A DNA stretch of 27,069 nt from a virus, in the IMG/VR virus record IMGVR_UViG_3300037234_000191, positions 1 through 27,069 of that record. One strand, given 5' to 3'. Shown here piece by piece: positions 1-7,113 of the stretch. Every line of letters begins with the position of its first letter. Within the stretch, counting starts at the first letter, position 1. The notes beneath the pieces were generated by a model, which ran no database searches, was not told where the DNA came from, and was given only the letters and a program-made list of their open reading frames with translations. The translations under genes and the position numbers were made by a program.

Positions 1-427
1 AAGTGTTTACTGTTGCCAACCCTAATATTGAAAACTTAATGTTATTAAGTTTAATAATAATTATTTCTGGTTTGTGTGATGATTTAAAAATTAATGGATA
101 CTTTCCGTATTCAACAGTTTTAATACCAACACTTAACCCTAATTTGTTTAGGTCTGGTGTATGGTATTTTTTAGAGTTTCCAATAGATAAATCAACAAAA
201 GATTTATTTATATACTTTTCAAATGCTAGTTCACCACCAACACCAGTTCTCCAGCGTTTAGATTCGTTGAATGGGTCTATAATGTGATGAGTCTCTTTCT
301 TCTTTTTTTCTATAACATTATCTACAAATGTTTCCAACTTACCAACATTGTCTAATACTATAATATTATTTACATGTATTAATCTATCAACCGAATATGA
401 GTATAATAACTTATCTAATTTTGTCAT
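1..427 (-). CDS. PD-(D/E)XK nuclease-like protein (partial, runs off left edge)
   Basis: The reading frame opens with ATG at 427 and stays open to the window edge, giving 142 codons without its C-terminus. Around residues 60-125 there is a pattern typical of the PD-(D/E)XK nuclease fold: RTGVGGELAFEKYI, then a PDL motif, then SVGIKTVE, then a hydrophobic strand (EIIIIKL). The E of GELAFE, the D of PDL and the K of GIK would be the metal-binding and catalytic positions. The usual acidic residue two before the lysine is replaced by glycine, so activity is uncertain. The start overlaps the stop of the preceding gene as ATGA, so it is probably translationally coupled in a three-gene operon led by the winged-helix gene at 980. 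Role (DNA degradation, recombination or defence) is inference. Confidence 0.5.
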   Translation of the reverse strand, partial: MTKLDKLLYSYSVDRLIHVNNIIVLDNVGKLETFVDNVIEKKKKETHHIIDPFNESKRWRTGVGGELAFEKYINKSFVDLSIGNSKKYHTPDLNKLGLSVGIKTVEYGKYPLIFKSSHKPEIIIIKLNNIKFSILGLATVNT

Positions 428-753
428 TTATTATTCTTACTAAGTTCTAATTGACCTAACACAATAATTTTAGTTTCAACGCTAATATTTTTACTAAGTT
501 CAACGTATTCTTTATCTAACATCAAATTAATAACTTTATACTTTAATTCATTATCGGAATCGATAAATAATGAAATTATTGCATCAGTTAAGTTGGTATT
601 GTTATTCTTATGTTTTAGTGTTAATTCAAATCTAGATAATTCCAATTCATCTAAATTATATCTATCAATATAATCAATAACTTCTTGTTTTATAACATCG
701 TCTAAGTTAAATTTCAATCTTTTATAAAATTCTTTCTCTTTTTCTTTATCCAT
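424..753 (-). CDS. Hypothetical protein, 109 aa, charged and helical
   Basis: I do not recognise this family. The product is rich in lysine, glutamate, leucine and asparagine, with a very charged N-terminus (DKEKEKEF) and a regular hydrophobic spacing that suggests mostly alpha-helix, possibly a helical-repeat bundle. There is no signal peptide, membrane segment or cysteine motif. It lies eight bases after the winged-helix gene and its stop codon overlaps the start of the nuclease-like gene as ATGA, so the three are very likely one operon. The context suggests an early-expressed accessory protein of the nuclease-like neighbour, but that is inference only. Confidence 0.6.
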   Translation of the reverse strand: MDKEKEKEFYKRLKFNLDDVIKQEVIDYIDRYNLDELELSRFELTLKHKNNNTNLTDAIISLFIDSDNELKYKVINLMLDKEYVELSKNISVETKIIVLGQLELSKNNK

Positions 754-761
754 TAATCTAT

Positions 762-980
762 TTATTTTTCTAATTTATATTTTGAGTAACGAATTTTATC
801 ACCAAATTTATTCACACCTTCTACAATTTCAGATGAAATATCATGACCATCTTGTTTTAAAGAATGAATAGTTGCGGCCAACCTAGTATTACCTAACTCA
901 TTGATTGCATACCATGGTGAAATTGTTCTACCATTTTGCATTGCATCTAATACTCTTTGTTTGTGGGTTGTCTTTGTCAT
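762..980 (-). CDS. Small winged-helix / helix-turn-helix protein (HTH_39-like)
   Basis: A 72-residue protein whose whole length fits the small phage winged-helix family annotated as helix-turn-helix domain HTH_39: an N-terminal helix (HKQRVLDAMQNG), the ISPWYAINELGNTRLAATIHSLKQDGH core that would form the HTH with its recognition helix at about residues 31-43, and a C-terminal wing ending in KYKLEK. It probably binds DNA as a regulator or accessory factor; the target is not known. It is the first gene of a leftward operon and has a well-formed Bacteroidota-type promoter just upstream (1008-1039), so it is likely transcribed early by host RNA polymerase. The leader is A-rich (AAAAAAAAC before the ATG) with no clear Shine-Dalgarno site. 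Confidence 0.7.
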   Translation of the reverse strand: MTKTTHKQRVLDAMQNGRTISPWYAINELGNTRLAATIHSLKQDGHDISSEIVEGVNKFGDKIRYSKYKLEK

Positions 981-1007
981 TATTTGTTTTTTTTATTAAT
1001 AATATCA

Positions 1008-1039
1008 CAAATATACAAATAAAAAACGGGAAATGCAAA
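1008..1039 (-). promoter_or_regulatory. Bacteroidota-type promoter (TTTG-N20-TATATTTG)
   Basis: On the minus strand a TTTG (1039-1036) is followed after exactly 20 bases by TATATTTG (1015-1008), matching the Bacteroidota primary-sigma pattern TTTG / TAnnTTTG. It would start transcription near 1001, giving a leader of about 20 bases before the ATG at 980. The -33 element lies inside the terminator hairpin of the upstream gene, so terminator and promoter share bases. No start-site data are available; the call rests on the motif match and position. Confidence 0.6.
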
Positions 1040-1052
1040 TGCAATCCCGTTT
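1021..1052 (-). terminator. Intrinsic terminator after the zinc-ribbon virion gene
   Basis: On the minus strand, AAACGGGA (1052-1045) pairs with TCCCGTTT (1031-1024), with a small internal loop, an extra TGC/GCA stem and a four-base loop, followed by a run of six Ts. It sits 33 bases after the stop of the gene at 1085-1909 and would end that transcript. Confidence 0.8.
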
Positions 1053-1084
1053 AATTATAGTTAACTCTTTATGTTTAGTTTATA

Positions 1085-1909
1085 TTACGCTTTAGTACCA
1101 CATGATGGGCAAAACTTAAAATTTGGTTTTTGTTTACTACCACAGTTAGTGCAATATCTCTTTACCTTGATATCACCAACTGTGCTAACCTTTTGAGATA
1201 CAGGTTTCATCTTATATTCAATACTATGAAATGGTGTGTATTCCCAGTTTATATAAACTGTTGTAAGTGTTTGTTTAGATTCGGAACCTTGTTCAACTCT
1301 TCCAGTCTCTATATTTTTCTTAGATTTAAGAACCTTTTTACGTCTTAACATACTTCTAGGTTCTATATTCCTTTCAAGGTTTTGGTCCATGAAAGTCATT
1401 GTAGGTATGTTATCAGCTGAATAGTTGCTAACAGAACATGTTGTTGTGTTGTTAATATTAGTTACACCAAAGCAGTTGCTTTTGTAAGTTCCACCCCACC
1501 AATCATTACTAGGGGTGACTATTGGGTTGTAATTAACAGGTACACTCTCTTTATAGAAATCAACTTTAAAATCACCGTTATCTTCTATAGCTTTTCTATT
1601 CGTAGAGCTGTTTGTAACCTCGTAGGTGTCGAATTTGAACTTCTTGGCTACATCGATATACCTATCAAGAAAAACTCTCTGAGCGGGCTTTAAAACAACT
1701 CCACCTTGTGCAATAGAGTTTCCATTAAGGGAAATCTTTGCCATGATGGTATCTTTAGTTGGATTGTGTAGTTCTATTTGGAATTCTTGCCCTTTTTGTA
1801 GATAGTAAGTTGGGACTTCTGATGTCTTACCATATAATTTAATCCTACTGTTATTGATGGCTATGTTAGCCGTGGGTGTAGGAATCCCTTCGTTTGTAGT
1901 TTTGTACAT
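1085..1909 (-). CDS. Probable virion structural protein with C-terminal zinc ribbon
   Basis: A 274-residue protein. Residues about 35-120 (GQEFQIELHNPTKDTIMAKISLNGNSIAQGG, then KPAQRVFLDRYIDVAKKFKFDTYEV) match a beta-rich module I recall from hypothetical or virion proteins of large phages and giant viruses; I cannot name a formal family. The C-terminus is a zinc ribbon, with cysteines at 253, 256, 267 and 270 in a CX2C-X10-CX2C arrangement. The middle is rich in Asn, Thr and Ser. It is a single-gene unit between two terminators, downstream of virion genes. A beta-sandwich virion or head-decoration role is inference; a metal-bound tail on a surface protein would be unusual and could instead aid assembly. 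No clear promoter is visible in the 119 bases of noncoding DNA before it. Confidence 0.6.
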   Translation of the reverse strand: MYKTTNEGIPTPTANIAINNSRIKLYGKTSEVPTYYLQKGQEFQIELHNPTKDTIMAKISLNGNSIAQGGVVLKPAQRVFLDRYIDVAKKFKFDTYEVTNSSTNRKAIEDNGDFKVDFYKESVPVNYNPIVTPSNDWWGGTYKSNCFGVTNINNTTTCSVSNYSADNIPTMTFMDQNLERNIEPRSMLRRKKVLKSKKNIETGRVEQGSESKQTLTTVYINWEYTPFHSIEYKMKPVSQKVSTVGDIKVKRYCTNCGSKQKPNFKFCPSCGTKA

Positions 1910-2028
1910 TTTTTAACTTTTTAATATTGTTATTATCGTACCAATCTTCTCACTTCCCAAGGAAAGTTCAAAAGCCAAATAAATGACTCAAGACTAATAC
2001 TAGAGTTAACTTCTACAACTATAATAAA
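1910..2028. other. Noncoding gap upstream of the zinc-ribbon gene
   Basis: About 119 bases between a terminator and the ATG at 1909 with no credible reading frame on either strand. It should hold the promoter and leader of the 1085-1909 gene, since the preceding terminator would isolate it, but I find no exact TAnnTTTG element and no TATTTATA box. The last bases before the ATG are A-rich (ATTAAAAAGTTAAAAA on the minus strand). Confidence 0.5.
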
Positions 2029-2059
2029 AAACCCAAAAAAGTCAAGCAATTTTGGGTTT
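2029..2059 (-). terminator. Intrinsic terminator after the virion block and microprotein
   Basis: On the minus strand, AAACCCAAAA (2059-2050) pairs perfectly with TTTTGGGTTT (2038-2029) around an 11-base loop and runs into further Ts (TTTTTT). It starts five bases after the stop codon of the cysteine-rich microprotein, and would end the long transcript coming from the virion block at 7086. Confidence 0.8.
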
Positions 2060-2063
2060 AATT

Positions 2064-2138
2064 CTAATTTATTTTTTTGCAACAGTCACAGTTACAAGTT
2101 GGGCTTGATGGTGGCCAGCATTTACATTCTTCACACAT
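2064..2138 (-). CDS. Cysteine-rich microprotein, 24 aa
   Basis: A short frame, ATG at 2138 to TAG at 2066-2064, encodes 24 residues of which seven are cysteine: MCEECKC, then WPPSSPT, then CNCDCCKKIN. The pattern is CxxCxC, a proline/serine linker, then CxCxCC. The stop lies five bases before a strong terminator and the start 25 bases after the stop of the 2164-3579 virion gene, so it fills the gap exactly as a last gene of the operon should. The leader before the ATG is A/T-rich, like those of its neighbours. A metal-binding (zinc-knuckle or metallothionein-like) or disulfide-rich peptide is the natural guess, but no family is recognised. The alternative is a chance frame; cysteine density and exact placement argue against that. 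Confidence 0.55.
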   Translation of the reverse strand: MCEECKCWPPSSPTCNCDCCKKIN

Positions 2139-2163
2139 AATATATATTTTAGTTATTGTTATT

Positions 2164-3579
2164 TTATTGTGATATTCTCAATTCACTCTGACTTACAATG
2201 TCAAATGAAAGAGTATCTTTTATTGTTGTTATTTCATTATTCGATGATACCTTGATATCTAAGTAGTAGGTGTTTGGAATAAGGCTTTCAGTATCAAGTA
2301 AGAAATAGTTATGATTGAATGACCTTTCAACATCTTGGAAATCAATAACCGTATATTCGTTTCTACCTTCCTTAACGTAAAGTCTGTATTGTAATCCATC
2401 AATCAAAGCTGTTTGATTAGTTGTGTATGGAATCCTAGCAGTTACTTGTACACGTCTAATATCACCTCTCTTAATTCTCTCATCTCTTCTAATACCAGAC
2501 ACATTGAATCCGTACTTCTGAGGCATTGTATCGTTGTTTCCTATGTTGTAGTACTTGTTACTGTCAACTAACGCAAAGTCCATCTCTATATCTGGTCTAG
2601 CAACACCACCAATGGTAATTCCACCCCATATATCATTAAACAAGTAACAATCGGTATAAGTACTTGTGGTTGGTACAATTACTTCAACGCAGTAAACACC
2701 CTTTGTGACGTGAGTTACGTCATTAGATGTAATACTAGAGAATACGGCACCATTATTATCAATGATTTGTACACTTGGATTAACATCTAAGTTAGTTGGT
2801 TCTCCACCAGCATTAACATATAAATAAAGTTTGTTTGGTTTATCTAAATAAAAGTTTGCTCTGTCGTCAGTTATATGACAATCATAAACTGTCTCAACAT
2901 GTGGTTCATAGAATGTTTGAGTGTGTCTAGTAAAAAATCCAACGTATTGATATGAACCAGTCTCGGTTAATTCTAAACTTCTAGTAAATGCAAGACCTAA
3001 CCCGTGGTTTGTGCCACCAGTAAGGTATCCATTAACGATATCAGAAATATCTAATTCGATATTCTCATTACCTTGCTCAAAGTGAATTGTTTTAGTTTTG
3101 GCGGTAGTTGACCCAGTGTAGGTTCCGTTACCACCAGACCAAGAAATGTTTGTCTGTGCTTCAACCCAGTTGGATGGGCAAATAGATGTTGATGTTGCAT
3201 CACCACCAATGAATATAGAGCAAGCATCGTAGTCGTAACCTACACCCTCATCCCAAGTTTGTCCTATTGGGAATAATATAAGGTCGAATGAACATGCTCT
3301 ATCTTTACCATCACAAGTGGTCTTACCCATTAATTCCTTATCGAATGAACCAGTGTTGGTTAATCTTAGTGTGTGTTTAAGTTTACTTAAATCTGTATAT
3401 GTTCCACCAGTGTGTAATTCTTTTAGATTTGTTTCATCGAAGTAAAATAAGAATCTACTGTATTTGTTCTCAGCATCTCTACCGCCATAGAATAATTCAG
3501 CTACAGGGTTTCTACCCGTATTAGTGACGTTGTTGTATATAATAGTATTATTTCTATCAAAAAATGTTCTTTTTACCAT
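2164..3579 (-). CDS. Probable virion structural protein, 471 aa
   Basis: A large beta-rich, Thr/Gly/Asn-rich protein without signal peptide or membrane segment. Residues 1-230 describe strands such as SRFLFYFDETNLKEL, RLTNTGSF, and NIELDISDIVNGYLTGG with LGLAFTRSLE, which recall the carbohydrate-binding-like jelly-roll modules (DNRLRE type: paired beta strands with D-[IV]-T-x-x-[VI]) found on virion and cell-surface proteins. The C-terminal half has Ig-like stretches (GVYCVEVIVPTTSTY; TYYLDIKVSSNNEI). It sits 30 bases after the baseplate OB-fold gene and carries the TATTTATA box 12 bases before its ATG. A baseplate, tail or fibre-associated protein is likely; the exact part is unknown. The leader also has AAAAGGAAAC, a possible weak ribosome site. 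Confidence 0.6.
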   Translation of the reverse strand: MVKRTFFDRNNTIIYNNVTNTGRNPVAELFYGGRDAENKYSRFLFYFDETNLKELHTGGTYTDLSKLKHTLRLTNTGSFDKELMGKTTCDGKDRACSFDLILFPIGQTWDEGVGYDYDACSIFIGGDATSTSICPSNWVEAQTNISWSGGNGTYTGSTTAKTKTIHFEQGNENIELDISDIVNGYLTGGTNHGLGLAFTRSLELTETGSYQYVGFFTRHTQTFYEPHVETVYDCHITDDRANFYLDKPNKLYLYVNAGGEPTNLDVNPSVQIIDNNGAVFSSITSNDVTHVTKGVYCVEVIVPTTSTYTDCYLFNDIWGGITIGGVARPDIEMDFALVDSNKYYNIGNNDTMPQKYGFNVSGIRRDERIKRGDIRRVQVTARIPYTTNQTALIDGLQYRLYVKEGRNEYTVIDFQDVERSFNHNYFLLDTESLIPNTYYLDIKVSSNNEITTIKDTLSFDIVSQSELRISQ

Positions 3580-3591
3580 GTTTCCTTTTAA

Positions 3592-3599
3592 TATAAATA
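3592..3599 (-). promoter_or_regulatory. TATTTATA box before the 471-aa virion gene
   Basis: On the minus strand TATTTATA ends 12 bases before the ATG at 3579 and is followed by TTAAAAGGAAAC. It is one of four copies of the same box at 12-15 bases before a start codon in this window (others at 7100, 26002 and 26026). Confidence 0.4.
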
Positions 3600-3609
3600 C
3601 TTGGAAACC

Positions 3610-4602
3610 TTAATTAATACGTATGTTTTTAGATAATATTTGTTCTAAATCATACTCATTCATGTCTTGCATAACTTTAGCTGTTGCGGATGAACCCTCA
3701 CTATGTGGTGATATACCTGGGTATTTATGGGTGTGATTACTAATTGCATTCTTAACCAATTTAAGGAATTCAACTAACTTGTCACCGAATACCAATGGAT
3801 GAGCCTCAGCTAATATTTTCTGCATTTCCTCATCACTAATTAAATTGTCTTGGTTGGTTAAGTTAAATCTTGGGTTACCTTCTTTGTGTGTAAGTAGATT
3901 AATTTTGTTAGCAACAACATTGGTTACAGTACCAAACTCTTTTGGGTCATTATCAGATTCTGATACATTGGTTTGTGCATTATATTTTATTTGGATATAA
4001 CCTTGCGTTCTACTATTAAATTTAAATGGGTTTTTAAGTCTATTATCAAACTCATCATTACTTCTAGTATTATTAGCTAAGTCATCTGGATATACGAATT
4101 TACCAGCCCTTAACAATAATTCATCATCCTTAAGAATTACATCAACATTCTTTCTACCTTGGATTGCAATATCTTCTTTATTTGGGTAACCACCCCTAAT
4201 CTTTTTCCTGTTAACGACAGCTGGTCCTAAGTCTTGTTTTCCAAATGTAAATGCATTCCAAGCCTCTAAATCGAAGTCAGCCTTATCTAAATTCTGTGGT
4301 TGTGGTATTACAGGCCCAAGATACATCCTATCAACCTTATTGTTACCATTTGTAAATGTGAAAATTAAAACACCATCTTTAAGTTTTGGTACAACGTTGA
4401 TGTGTTTAGGTAACATAGGAAATGCGTAGAATACCTCAGAATCAGTATCTGCATTATCAACACCTAAAACCCTAACCTTTATTCTACCAGCATCGTTAGG
4501 GTCGTCAATAGATACAACCTTTCCTCTACGGATAAATGTCACATCAGTAATTCCTTGGTAAGCATTCTTACCTTCTCTTGAATATTTACCGTTAAAATAC
4601 AT
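3610..4602 (-). CDS. Baseplate central-spike/hub protein, gp5-like OB fold
   Basis: Residues about 22-100 read as the OB-fold domain of T4 gp5 and VgrG-type spike proteins: RRGKVVSIDDPNDAGRIKVRV, AFPMLPKHINVVPKLKDGVLIF and DRMYLGPVI, where small basic and hydrophobic strands surround the 'DPNDAGRIKVRV' hallmark of phage baseplate spikes. The C-terminal part includes NHTHKYPG, often seen in such spike proteins. The T4 lysozyme domain and long triple beta-helix are not present, as in many T4-like phages outside the enterobacterial group. The protein would sit at the tip of the tail tube in the baseplate. Its ATG shares one base with the stop of the 73-aa gene upstream (TAATG), so the two are coupled. 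Confidence 0.8.
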   Translation of the reverse strand: MYFNGKYSREGKNAYQGITDVTFIRRGKVVSIDDPNDAGRIKVRVLGVDNADTDSEVFYAFPMLPKHINVVPKLKDGVLIFTFTNGNNKVDRMYLGPVIPQPQNLDKADFDLEAWNAFTFGKQDLGPAVVNRKKIRGGYPNKEDIAIQGRKNVDVILKDDELLLRAGKFVYPDDLANNTRSNDEFDNRLKNPFKFNSRTQGYIQIKYNAQTNVSESDNDPKEFGTVTNVVANKINLLTHKEGNPRFNLTNQDNLISDEEMQKILAEAHPLVFGDKLVEFLKLVKNAISNHTHKYPGISPHSEGSSATAKVMQDMNEYDLEQILSKNIRIN

Positions 4603-4823
4603 TATACATCACCTTTTAATCTTTTTAATATTATTTCATTAGCCTCATTAAAATCAGATTCTACCTCTTCTAATCTAGACCATTCTTTTTTCATTTTAAT
4701 CTTTATAGCATCTATCGCATCATAATCTTTAACCATTGATAATTTAAGCGATTCATGCTCTGCTTGTAACTGCTTTATTTCAAGTAGTATTTCATTGTTT
4801 GTTTTATCTTCGTATTTACTCAT
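4602..4823 (-). CDS. Small coiled-coil protein, 73 aa
   Basis: Nearly the whole protein is heptad-like helix (NEILLEIKQLQAEHESLKLSM, then IDAIKIKMKKEWSRLEEVESDF), so a coiled coil is probable. It lies between two virion-type genes, three bases after the previous stop, and its stop codon overlaps the start of the baseplate spike gene (TAATG). A chaperone or small tail component co-made with the spike protein is plausible but unproven; no family is recognised. Confidence 0.6.
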   Translation of the reverse strand: MSKYEDKTNNEILLEIKQLQAEHESLKLSMVKDYDAIDAIKIKMKKEWSRLEEVESDFNEANEIILKRLKGDV

Positions 4824-4826
4824 ATA

Positions 4827-5267
4827 TTATCTAATTATCCCATTACATGCTTTATAGTTATTTGTATATCCTTGAGATACAACAGGGGCACCGAAATTAC
4901 CAGCACCAACAGCGGATAATGGAATGCCAGGTGGTACTACAACATTAACCACTGATTCATTTTGAATAGCATACACAACCTCTTCACAAATAATAGAGAT
5001 TAAACCTTCCATTATATTTTCTCCATCACCCCATATATCACCAACAGGGGCACCAGCTTCTGATTGTCTAGAGATAACCCTAGATGAAATTTCCTTAGAA
5101 CTCAATCCAGTTCTCATACCCCCACCCAACATAATTAATGGTGGTGGTAATGCAGTTACTGGTTGTTGTGGTATTGTAAATGCCGCTTGAACCACTTGTA
5201 TTATACTTCCTATTGAACCAATATCTATCCCTTCTGACGGTCCAGCTTTTTGTGTTGATTGTGCCAT
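4827..5267 (-). CDS. Probable virion protein, 146 aa
   Basis: Not assigned to a known family. It is rich in Gly, Ala, Val, Ile and Pro (IGSIIQVVQAAF, VTALPPPLIMLGGGMRTG, VNVVVPPGIPLSAVGAG), with moderately hydrophobic stretches but no clear transmembrane helix or signal. A proline-valine-rich sequence like this is common in small tail or baseplate proteins. It starts on the stop of the upstream 472-aa gene (TAATG overlap at 5267) and is followed by the coiled-coil and spike genes, so it is expressed with baseplate components. A structural role is inferred from position. Confidence 0.6.
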   Translation of the reverse strand: MAQSTQKAGPSEGIDIGSIGSIIQVVQAAFTIPQQPVTALPPPLIMLGGGMRTGLSSKEISSRVISRQSEAGAPVGDIWGDGENIMEGLISIICEEVVYAIQNESVVNVVVPPGIPLSAVGAGNFGAPVVSQGYTNNYKACNGIIR

Positions 5268-6685
5268 TATAAACCTTTTATTAATCTTAAAACCTGTGCG
5301 GGAACACCAACTAAACTAAGTATCTGTGCTAATTGATTTTTAGCTTTCTCCGTTGATATCTCTATGATAGTTTGTGATACTAGACTAGAGATTTGCTTTA
5401 AAACAGTATTTAATAAAACACTAATAATAGCATTTCTCACAGCTTTAGTAACATCCTTCATTAGGTTTTTATTTTGTCTCATAAAATCAGCAGCATCTTC
5501 ATATTGTTCATTGATACCATAAACAATTTTATAATTGATAAGGAATATACTAATAATTTTTGGTGATAGTATAAATCCTACGATTGCCGTAATAATATTT
5601 TGGATTAAATTCTCAATGAAATTTAATTCTAGAGCATAAGAATCTTTTTTATTATCAGCATTACCAGCAACATCACCACCTCTTGTTGTTATAGCATTGC
5701 CGAATGCATCCTTTTTTGCTTGCCCACTTGTCACACTACTTAATTCTGCATTAACAAAATCTAACGTTGATGGGTTGATAGATACTGGGGTTGGTTTACA
5801 AGATTCTATTATTCTAATACCCTTACTTCTCCACCTAGCAGCATCTTCTTGTGCGGCCACTTCCTCATTTGTGAATGTGAAGAAGCTATCATCAACTACA
5901 TCATCATCATCAGCATTGATAATGTTCTTAATAATACTATTAATTTGTTCTTCCTTTTGTAATTGACTAGTTGTCTTGTTTAACCTAATTGATAATGAAC
6001 CAAATAAATCATCTAGTATTTTATTCAATAGGTTTGCAGAATCAAATAAATCGATAGAATCGATATAATCATTATTTAAATCTGTTAATGTTTTATTGTT
6101 GTAAGAGGTGTTTGCATTAAACGTAAGTGTATTGTTTGGTGTTGGTGATACGTTAACCGAATCAAATCTAACGTCTAGTATGTTATTCCATGATTCAACA
6201 GTACCATCATTTTGAATAGTACCATATACAAATGTATTATAATCATTACTTGATGTTAATGGTGATACTTGTGTGTCTGTATATATTAAATTGCCTTCCG
6301 AAGTTATAGGGTCTGTTTTGAACATATCAAAGAAGTCCACCTTACTAGTTTTTATTGTAATGCCACTACCACCATCTTTAATATAAGTTGGTATTGATGG
6401 GTCAACCCCACAATTAACTAACTCCTTAAGTGATAATTTCATTGCAATCTTAATTGCAACTTCCATATCGTCTAACTTGTATACTAGTGTGTCAACAATT
6501 ATTTCACGTAATTGTTCTAGACCAACTAATGATTTAAGTAAATCAACAAGAAATGCGACACCATCACCATCGTTGTTAATTGACGGGAATGATGGGTTCG
6601 TAACCAATTTTGGTAATCCTTCAGCAACTGTTCTAGCAGCACCAATCTTACCAAATATTTGGGCTTTTTGGTCTATTATTGCCAT
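5267..6685 (-). CDS. Large virion-associated protein with hydrophobic C-terminal helices, 472 aa
   Basis: Family not recognised. The N-terminal third is helical (VAFLVDLLKSLVGLEQLREI, MEVAIKIAMKLSLKELVNCG); the centre has Thr/Asn-rich low-complexity and strand segments and an acidic patch (NADDDDVVDD, about residue 255); the C-terminal 130 residues are strongly hydrophobic helices (LIQNIITAIVGFILS, IISIFLINYKIVYG), which might insert in a membrane or pack in a large assembly. The following helices are amphipathic. It lies five bases after the helical 131-aa gene and shares a TAATG junction with the next gene, inside the baseplate block. A baseplate or neck component, or a tape-measure-like or membrane-interacting protein, are alternatives. 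Confidence 0.6.
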   Translation of the reverse strand: MAIIDQKAQIFGKIGAARTVAEGLPKLVTNPSFPSINNDGDGVAFLVDLLKSLVGLEQLREIIVDTLVYKLDDMEVAIKIAMKLSLKELVNCGVDPSIPTYIKDGGSGITIKTSKVDFFDMFKTDPITSEGNLIYTDTQVSPLTSSNDYNTFVYGTIQNDGTVESWNNILDVRFDSVNVSPTPNNTLTFNANTSYNNKTLTDLNNDYIDSIDLFDSANLLNKILDDLFGSLSIRLNKTTSQLQKEEQINSIIKNIINADDDDVVDDSFFTFTNEEVAAQEDAARWRSKGIRIIESCKPTPVSINPSTLDFVNAELSSVTSGQAKKDAFGNAITTRGGDVAGNADNKKDSYALELNFIENLIQNIITAIVGFILSPKIISIFLINYKIVYGINEQYEDAADFMRQNKNLMKDVTKAVRNAIISVLLNTVLKQISSLVSQTIIEISTEKAKNQLAQILSLVGVPAQVLRLIKGL

Positions 6686-6690
6686 GTGTT

Positions 6691-7086
6691 TTAAGCGTTA
6701 GTATCATTGTTAGTGTTTTGGTTATCCCCACCGTTCTTTATGATGTCTCTAATAGTCTTAAATTCACTTAATTGAGCCTTACCTTCGTATCTTTCTTCCA
6801 CGGCTTTCTCTTCGTTTCCACCATGTTTTAAAATATCACTTTGTAATTTAGCGATATCTAATTTAATTTTGATACTAGAGTCTTTTACCTTCTGAGCATC
6901 GATTTTAGTCTTAGCTATTTTTGTTGCATCTTCCACGTCTTCTGGGGTTGTCGAAGATTGCAACTCATTAATTGTCCTGTTAGCGTCATTAATTTGTCCA
7001 CAGGCATCATTATATACCTCTTGCATTAAACCCTCTAATGCGGTTGTATTATTAACTTTAATTTGTTGTTTTTTCTTTCTTGGCAT
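6691..7086 (-). CDS. Helical coiled-coil protein, 131 aa; possible small terminase or virion protein
   Basis: A very basic N-terminus (MPRKKKQQIK) is followed by long helices (ALEGLMQEVYNDACGQINDA, IKIKLDIAKLQSDILKHGG) and an Asn/Thr-rich tail. Small size, helical oligomer-like body and position directly downstream of the late sigma gene make a small terminase subunit (gp16-like) or capsid-associated factor thinkable, but I do not see a decisive motif. It begins a new block after a 27-base gap and carries the TATTTATA box 13 bases before its ATG, so it may be the first gene of the virion transcript. Confidence 0.5.
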   Translation of the reverse strand: MPRKKKQQIKVNNTTALEGLMQEVYNDACGQINDANRTINELQSSTTPEDVEDATKIAKTKIDAQKVKDSSIKIKLDIAKLQSDILKHGGNEEKAVEERYEGKAQLSEFKTIRDIIKNGGDNQNTNNDTNA

Positions 7087-7099
7087 GTTGTTGTTTTAT

Positions 7100-7107
7100 T
7101 ATAAATA
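7100..7107 (-). promoter_or_regulatory. TATTTATA box before the 131-aa gene
   Basis: On the minus strand TATTTATA is followed by ATAAAACAACAAC and then the ATG at 7086, a 13-base gap. Sequence after the box (ATAAAAC) is the same as at 26049, where the box is followed by ATAAAACGTATAACT. It lies in the 27-base gap after the sigma-factor gene. Confidence 0.4.
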
Positions 7108-7113
7108 TCACGC

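Noticed and set aside
205-212. TATTTATA/TATAAATA octamers within coding sequence (also 15886-15893 and 16865-16872)
   Set aside because: Octamers of A and T are expected by chance in this base composition, and these are not placed near a start codon.
3-287. Plus-strand open frame of 94 codons
   Set aside because: It is antisense to the better-supported nuclease-like gene at 1-427, which has motifs and a coupled start.
5697-5966. Plus-strand frame within the 472-aa virion gene
   Set aside because: Low-complexity serine/leucine product antisense to a long coding frame with normal junctions; a shadow frame.
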